DNA of 64,000 nt from contig JAWLGU010000005.1 in NCBI GenBank assembly GCA_041690675.1, forward strand, positions 34,618 to 98,617. The letters are read 5' to 3'. Positions 60,840-64,000 of this stretch are shown in pieces. Below the pieces are notes generated by a model. The model was not told the origin of the DNA and did no database searches. It was given only the letters and a program-made list of their open reading frames with translations. The stretch comes from UBA7803 sp041690675 (GTDB lineage: Bacteria > Pseudomonadota > Gammaproteobacteria > Pseudomonadales > Azotimanducaceae). The position numbers and the translations under genes are program-made. The first letter of the stretch is position 1. Each line of letters opens with the position of its first letter.

Positions 60840-63097
60840 TCGACGTCGTTCTCCGGGCAAGAGCCCTTGTCGCGCTCGCGTTCATTGCTCTAATGGCTTG
60901 TAGCTTATGGGGAGCCTCGTCGCTTTCCATCGATCCGAACAACCGGGTTTTCTTCGGCCCCGGCCACGAGCATTTTAGGAACCTTCTCGACCTCGAAGCG
61001 AAGTTTGGCTCAAACAGCAGCCTTCTTTTTGTGATTCATTCTGGGAGCGCCTTGGCAGATAGTCCGGCGGCGGCACCTGCTGTTCGATGGCTCTCAGAGA
61101 GGGCGTGGAGCATTGACCATGTCGTATCCGTCAACTCCGTCGCTAACTATCCCGTCGCCGTCAACGACGACCAGTCGCTGGGCGTTTACAACCTGCTCGA
61201 TTATGTCTGCCCGGCCAATAGTGAGCGCTGCGAGCGAGAGCGGCTCGAACTTTTGTTTAAGCCCTATCTCGTCAATCGTCTGATTGACTCTGATGGAGCT
61301 TCGTTTGCGGTAATAGCCAACGTTGATCTTTCGGCGCCAACGCCAAAGACAGTTTCTTTGGTGGCTGATCAGGCGAACTCTTTGATGAAGGAGTTCATGA
61401 ATGAGTTTCCCCAGTTCGAGCTATATCTGACTGGGGCGGTTCCAATGATGCAAGCGTTCTATGATGCCGCGAGTACCGATTCCAGCTCGCTGATCGTTGT
61501 TGCACTCGCGGTTCTATCGATCATGCTTTTCGTGTTTCTCGGCGGCGTCGTCCCAGCGCTTATGCTGACCATCGTTGGTATAGCTGCGGTTACGGTTAGT
61601 CTAGGAACTGCAGGTTGGCTTGGTCTCATTATCAACACCGCGACGGCAACCGTCCCGCTAATCGTCTTCACGCTAGTAGTCGCGGCCGCCATGCATGTGT
61701 TTTTACACATACTTCGGGAGCCCAATCTGGACTCGAGACTTGCAATTGAGAAGGCCGTGCGTACTAGCATTTTGGCCAATTGGCGCCCCGTAGCGCTCAC
61801 AGCTGCCACCACGGCGGTAGGACTGATGTCCATGGGCTTCGTCTCTGCCCCACCACTGAGAGAGCTCGGGCTGCTCTCGGCGATCGGGGTGGTAGCGGGG
61901 GCAATTTTCTCGCTGACGATAGTTCCGGTCATGTTTTCGGTGCTGAGCCGGGTCCGTAGGTCGGATTACCTGCTGGGGCTGCAGGCGGCGATGAACCGAT
62001 ATGCGAAATGGGTTGAACAGGCTCGACCGATGATGGTGCCGGCGTTCGCCATATTCGCTGTGGCGCTAGTTGGAGTGGGTAAGCTCAACATCGATGAGGA
62101 TTTTGTCCGGTACTTCTCCCCGGACACCTCATTTCGGTCGAACACAGAAGCGGTGACATCCCTTCTCGCTGGACCCTATCACATCGATGTCGTATATGAC
62201 GCTGGCGGATCGGCCGGCATCTATGAGCCCGCGTCGCTAGAGGTCCTCGAGGAACTCTCTGATTATCTTCGTGACGACCACCGAGTAGTGAACGTAGCCT
62301 CTATTCTGGACGTTCTCCATGACGTGAGCCTTGCGTTCACGGGGAGCTCAGAACTGGCCGGTCGAGGTGCTGAGGAGCTTGCTCAGTACTTTCTGTCGTA
62401 CGAGCTTTCGCTGAACATTGGGCAAAGCGCGCAGGACTTCGTGGATGTAGACCATAGGCAGGCACGTGTCTCCGTTTTCCTTGGCGATGTTTCGATGAGA
62501 GACATCAGAGATCTGGTGGAGTCGATTGACAGGTGGTCTGAAGATAACGGGATAGCTGATCGCGTAGTCGTCTCGGGGGAAGGGGTGCCGACAGCATATC
62601 TTTCTAGCGAAAGCGTTAGGGAGATGTCGACAGGAATTGCAATCAGCATCCTGATGTCAGCCCTCATGGTTGGTCTTTACTTCCGCGATCTAAGGGTGTC
62701 GCTGACGATATTTGCCGCGAGCCTGCTGCCTGTGGTGGCGGGCTTTGGCGTTTGGGGCTGGACTGGGTCAGAGATTGGAATGGCCGCAACTCTGGTAGTG
62801 GCAACCACTATTGGGGTCGTGATTGATGATACGATTCATTTCACCTATCGATACCTCGTGGGTGCAAGGACCCTGGACCTTTCGCGTTGGGGTGCAGTTG
62901 CCTATAGCATCCACAAAACCGGCACTGCAATCCTTGTGACTTCAATAACGCTTGTGGCAGGACTCCTTGTGCTGGTAGCCTCCGACTTCAGAATGAATAG
63001 CACATTTGGCGTTTGCTCGTCGTTGGTGATCGGGCTTGCGCTTCTGTACAATCTCTCTATAGCCCCCCGCTTGCTCGATCGTCTCCGAGCGGGCTAA
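60836..63097 (+). CDS. RND/MMPL superfamily exporter
   Basis: This 753-residue protein has one N-terminal helix, a large periplasmic loop, five helices, a second loop and five more helices: two repeats, as in COG1033 exporters. The second repeat carries a proton-relay pair Asp664-Asp665 in GVVIDDTIHF. At the equivalent place in the first repeat VVAAAMHVFLH is read, with no acidic residue. MMPL proteins export lipids or lipid-like molecules. GTG 60836 overlaps the upstream stop (GTGA), so it is coupled to the acyltransferase, whose product it may carry. Confidence 0.9.
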   Translation: MIDVVLRARALVALAFIALMACSLWGASSLSIDPNNRVFFGPGHEHFRNLLDLEAKFGSNSSLLFVIHSGSALADSPAAAPAVRWLSERAWSIDHVVSVNSVANYPVAVNDDQSLGVYNLLDYVCPANSERCERERLELLFKPYLVNRLIDSDGASFAVIANVDLSAPTPKTVSLVADQANSLMKEFMNEFPQFELYLTGAVPMMQAFYDAASTDSSSLIVVALAVLSIMLFVFLGGVVPALMLTIVGIAAVTVSLGTAGWLGLIINTATATVPLIVFTLVVAAAMHVFLHILREPNLDSRLAIEKAVRTSILANWRPVALTAATTAVGLMSMGFVSAPPLRELGLLSAIGVVAGAIFSLTIVPVMFSVLSRVRRSDYLLGLQAAMNRYAKWVEQARPMMVPAFAIFAVALVGVGKLNIDEDFVRYFSPDTSFRSNTEAVTSLLAGPYHIDVVYDAGGSAGIYEPASLEVLEELSDYLRDDHRVVNVASILDVLHDVSLAFTGSSELAGRGAEELAQYFLSYELSLNIGQSAQDFVDVDHRQARVSVFLGDVSMRDIRDLVESIDRWSEDNGIADRVVVSGEGVPTAYLSSESVREMSTGIAISILMSALMVGLYFRDLRVSLTIFAASLLPVVAGFGVWGWTGSEIGMAATLVVATTIGVVIDDTIHFTYRYLVGARTLDLSRWGAVAYSIHKTGTAILVTSITLVAGLLVLVASDFRMNSTFGVCSSLVIGLALLYNLSIAPRLLDRLRAG

Positions 63098-63123
63098 GTG
63101 CTGAGAAGTAGTCTGGCAGGTCT

Positions 63124-63900
63124 ATGGACGCAACTTCCGATGTAGCTCGTGATCCACAGGACGGGACGTCTTCAGCACAACGCCGCGAGATCGATTGGGA
63201 TGCATACGCGACCCAGTACGATATCTTGGCTACGGCCAATCCAAGCTACAGAGAGAACATCGAGATCCTGCGGTCTTTGATACCCGATTTCGACCTTCCG
63301 AGGGATCCAGTCATTTGTGACATCGGGGCTGGAACGGGCAACTTCATCTGCGCGATTGCTCAGGATCTTCCGAGTGCCAAGTTCGTTCATCTGGACGCAG
63401 ATGAGACAATGAATCAATTGGCCCGGGAGAAGTATCAATCCGCTCAGCTCTCTAACGTAGAGATCAAGCATTGCTTGGCTTCGGACGCCAATTTCGCAGC
63501 CGGAACTTTTGATTTGATCATCTGCGTCAATGCGCTTTATGCCATTCGCCCTCGAGATGAGTTTTTGATGAAGGCTAGACGATGGCTGAAGCCAAACGGA
63601 ATCTTTTTCATAATCGACTTTGGGCGACGATTTGATGCTCTAAGTTGGTCGCTTTACATCATTGGTAGTGTCATCAAGCAAGGCGGCCTCCGAGAAGCTG
63701 TGAGGGTTGTGAAGAATGGCCTGGAGACGTTGCGTCAGAACCGACGAGGCTCTGATGGGCAAGCCGACGGGCTGTACTGGCTGCACTCTACAGAGGAATT
63801 TGCTGACGAATTGACGCGGGCGGGCTATACCGTCGACCAACTTCGGACTTGCTATAGGGGCTACTGTGATTTAGCAGTTTGCCGATCCACCCAGAACTAG
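63124..63900 (+). CDS. SAM-dependent class I methyltransferase
   Basis: This 258-residue Rossmann-fold methyltransferase has motif I DIGAGTG (66-72) and the acidic residue at the end of strand 2 (Asp91, LDADET). It continues with LIICVNALYAIRP (motif IV region) and a C-terminal cap. Substrate unknown. It closes the operon with the cyclase, acyltransferase and exporter genes (26 bases after the exporter stop) and would fit methylation of the exported product. Its last bases overlap the end of the converging GC-rich RidA gene. Confidence 0.88.
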   Translation: MDATSDVARDPQDGTSSAQRREIDWDAYATQYDILATANPSYRENIEILRSLIPDFDLPRDPVICDIGAGTGNFICAIAQDLPSAKFVHLDADETMNQLAREKYQSAQLSNVEIKHCLASDANFAAGTFDLIICVNALYAIRPRDEFLMKARRWLKPNGIFFIIDFGRRFDALSWSLYIIGSVIKQGGLREAVRVVKNGLETLRQNRRGSDGQADGLYWLHSTEEFADELTRAGYTVDQLRTCYRGYCDLAVCRSTQN

Positions 63901-64000
63901 CCCTCCGCCACAACCCTAACCTCAACGCGTGCCCCCGGGACGGCGAGCTCGGCGACGCCGATTGCGGTCCAGGCTGGCCACGGGGCGCTGATGAACTCGT
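63897..64000 (-). CDS. RidA/YjgF family protein, C-terminal fragment
   Basis: The final 104 bases read on the minus strand as 33 residues ending in AWTAIGVAELAVPGARVEVRVVAEG and a TAG stop, the conserved end of RidA-type enamine/imine deaminases. The gene continues beyond the window. Its high GC marks the return of the chromosomal background after the AT-rich block. The stop overlaps the methyltransferase stop. Confidence 0.78.
   Translation of the reverse strand, partial: EFISAPWPAWTAIGVAELAVPGARVEVRVVAEG

Noticed and set aside
56200..63900. Island as prophage or transposon
   Set aside because: No integrase, transposase, phage structural gene, tRNA site or clear direct repeats were found at the edges; transfer is inferred only from composition.

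Overview
The window is a 64 kb piece of a high-GC proteobacterial chromosome. Several genes point to a Gammaproteobacterium: an EnvZ/OmpR-like pair, a DUF2959 lipoprotein, an Lpp-like lipoprotein beside an L,D-transpeptidase, an HdfR-like LysR regulator next to a PA3496-type small protein, and glutathione-dependent formaldehyde dehydrogenase. No rRNA, tRNA, CRISPR array, transposase or integrase was seen, so a finer placement is not possible from sequence alone.

From the start to about 30 kb the genes are mostly catabolic. They include a TonB receptor tail, a thiolase, three enoyl-CoA hydratases, a FAS1-like/MaoC hydratase pair, an acyl-CoA dehydrogenase, an AMP-dependent acyl-CoA ligase and an F420/LLM-type oxidoreductase, which fits breakdown of fatty or aromatic/terpenoid acids through CoA thioesters. 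Mixed in are an OmpR/EnvZ pair, an MscS channel, an orphan ClpP, a short gene behind a near-perfect sigma-54 promoter with a structured leader, and three adjacent genes for membrane-anchored copper proteins (14.5-17.5 kb). A membrane-spanning HTH/TPR protein lies at 23-25 kb. From 30 to 44 kb come a formaldehyde dehydrogenase, an amidohydrolase, a DUF4399 protein, an Asp/Arg/Met-repeat secreted protein, a beta-barrel protein, two amidases, a GlcD-type FAD oxidase, and the L,D-transpeptidase/Lpp pair.

At 44.5-48.7 kb is a mevalonate-pathway operon (mvaD, phosphomevalonate kinase, then one protein fusing class II HMG-CoA reductase to mevalonate kinase). Most proteobacteria use the MEP route, so this is notable, and the fusion more so. 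A third amidase, two quinone/NADPH-type reductases, the LysR regulator, a MATE transporter and a serine hydrolase follow.

From about 56.2 to 63.9 kb base composition and codon use change abruptly to a visibly more AT-rich style, and high GC returns in a RidA gene at the right edge. This apparent island carries a CqsS/LqsS-type six-helix sensor kinase (minus strand). Diverging from it is a four-gene operon: a six-helix class III nucleotide cyclase, a PilZ (c-di-GMP-binding motif) protein fused to a FeeM/LuxI-like N-acyltransferase, an RND/MMPL exporter and a SAM methyltransferase. I propose it makes, tailors, exports and senses an acylated signal under second-messenger control. The domains are read from sequence; the joint function is inference. 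This is the best candidate here for an undescribed system.
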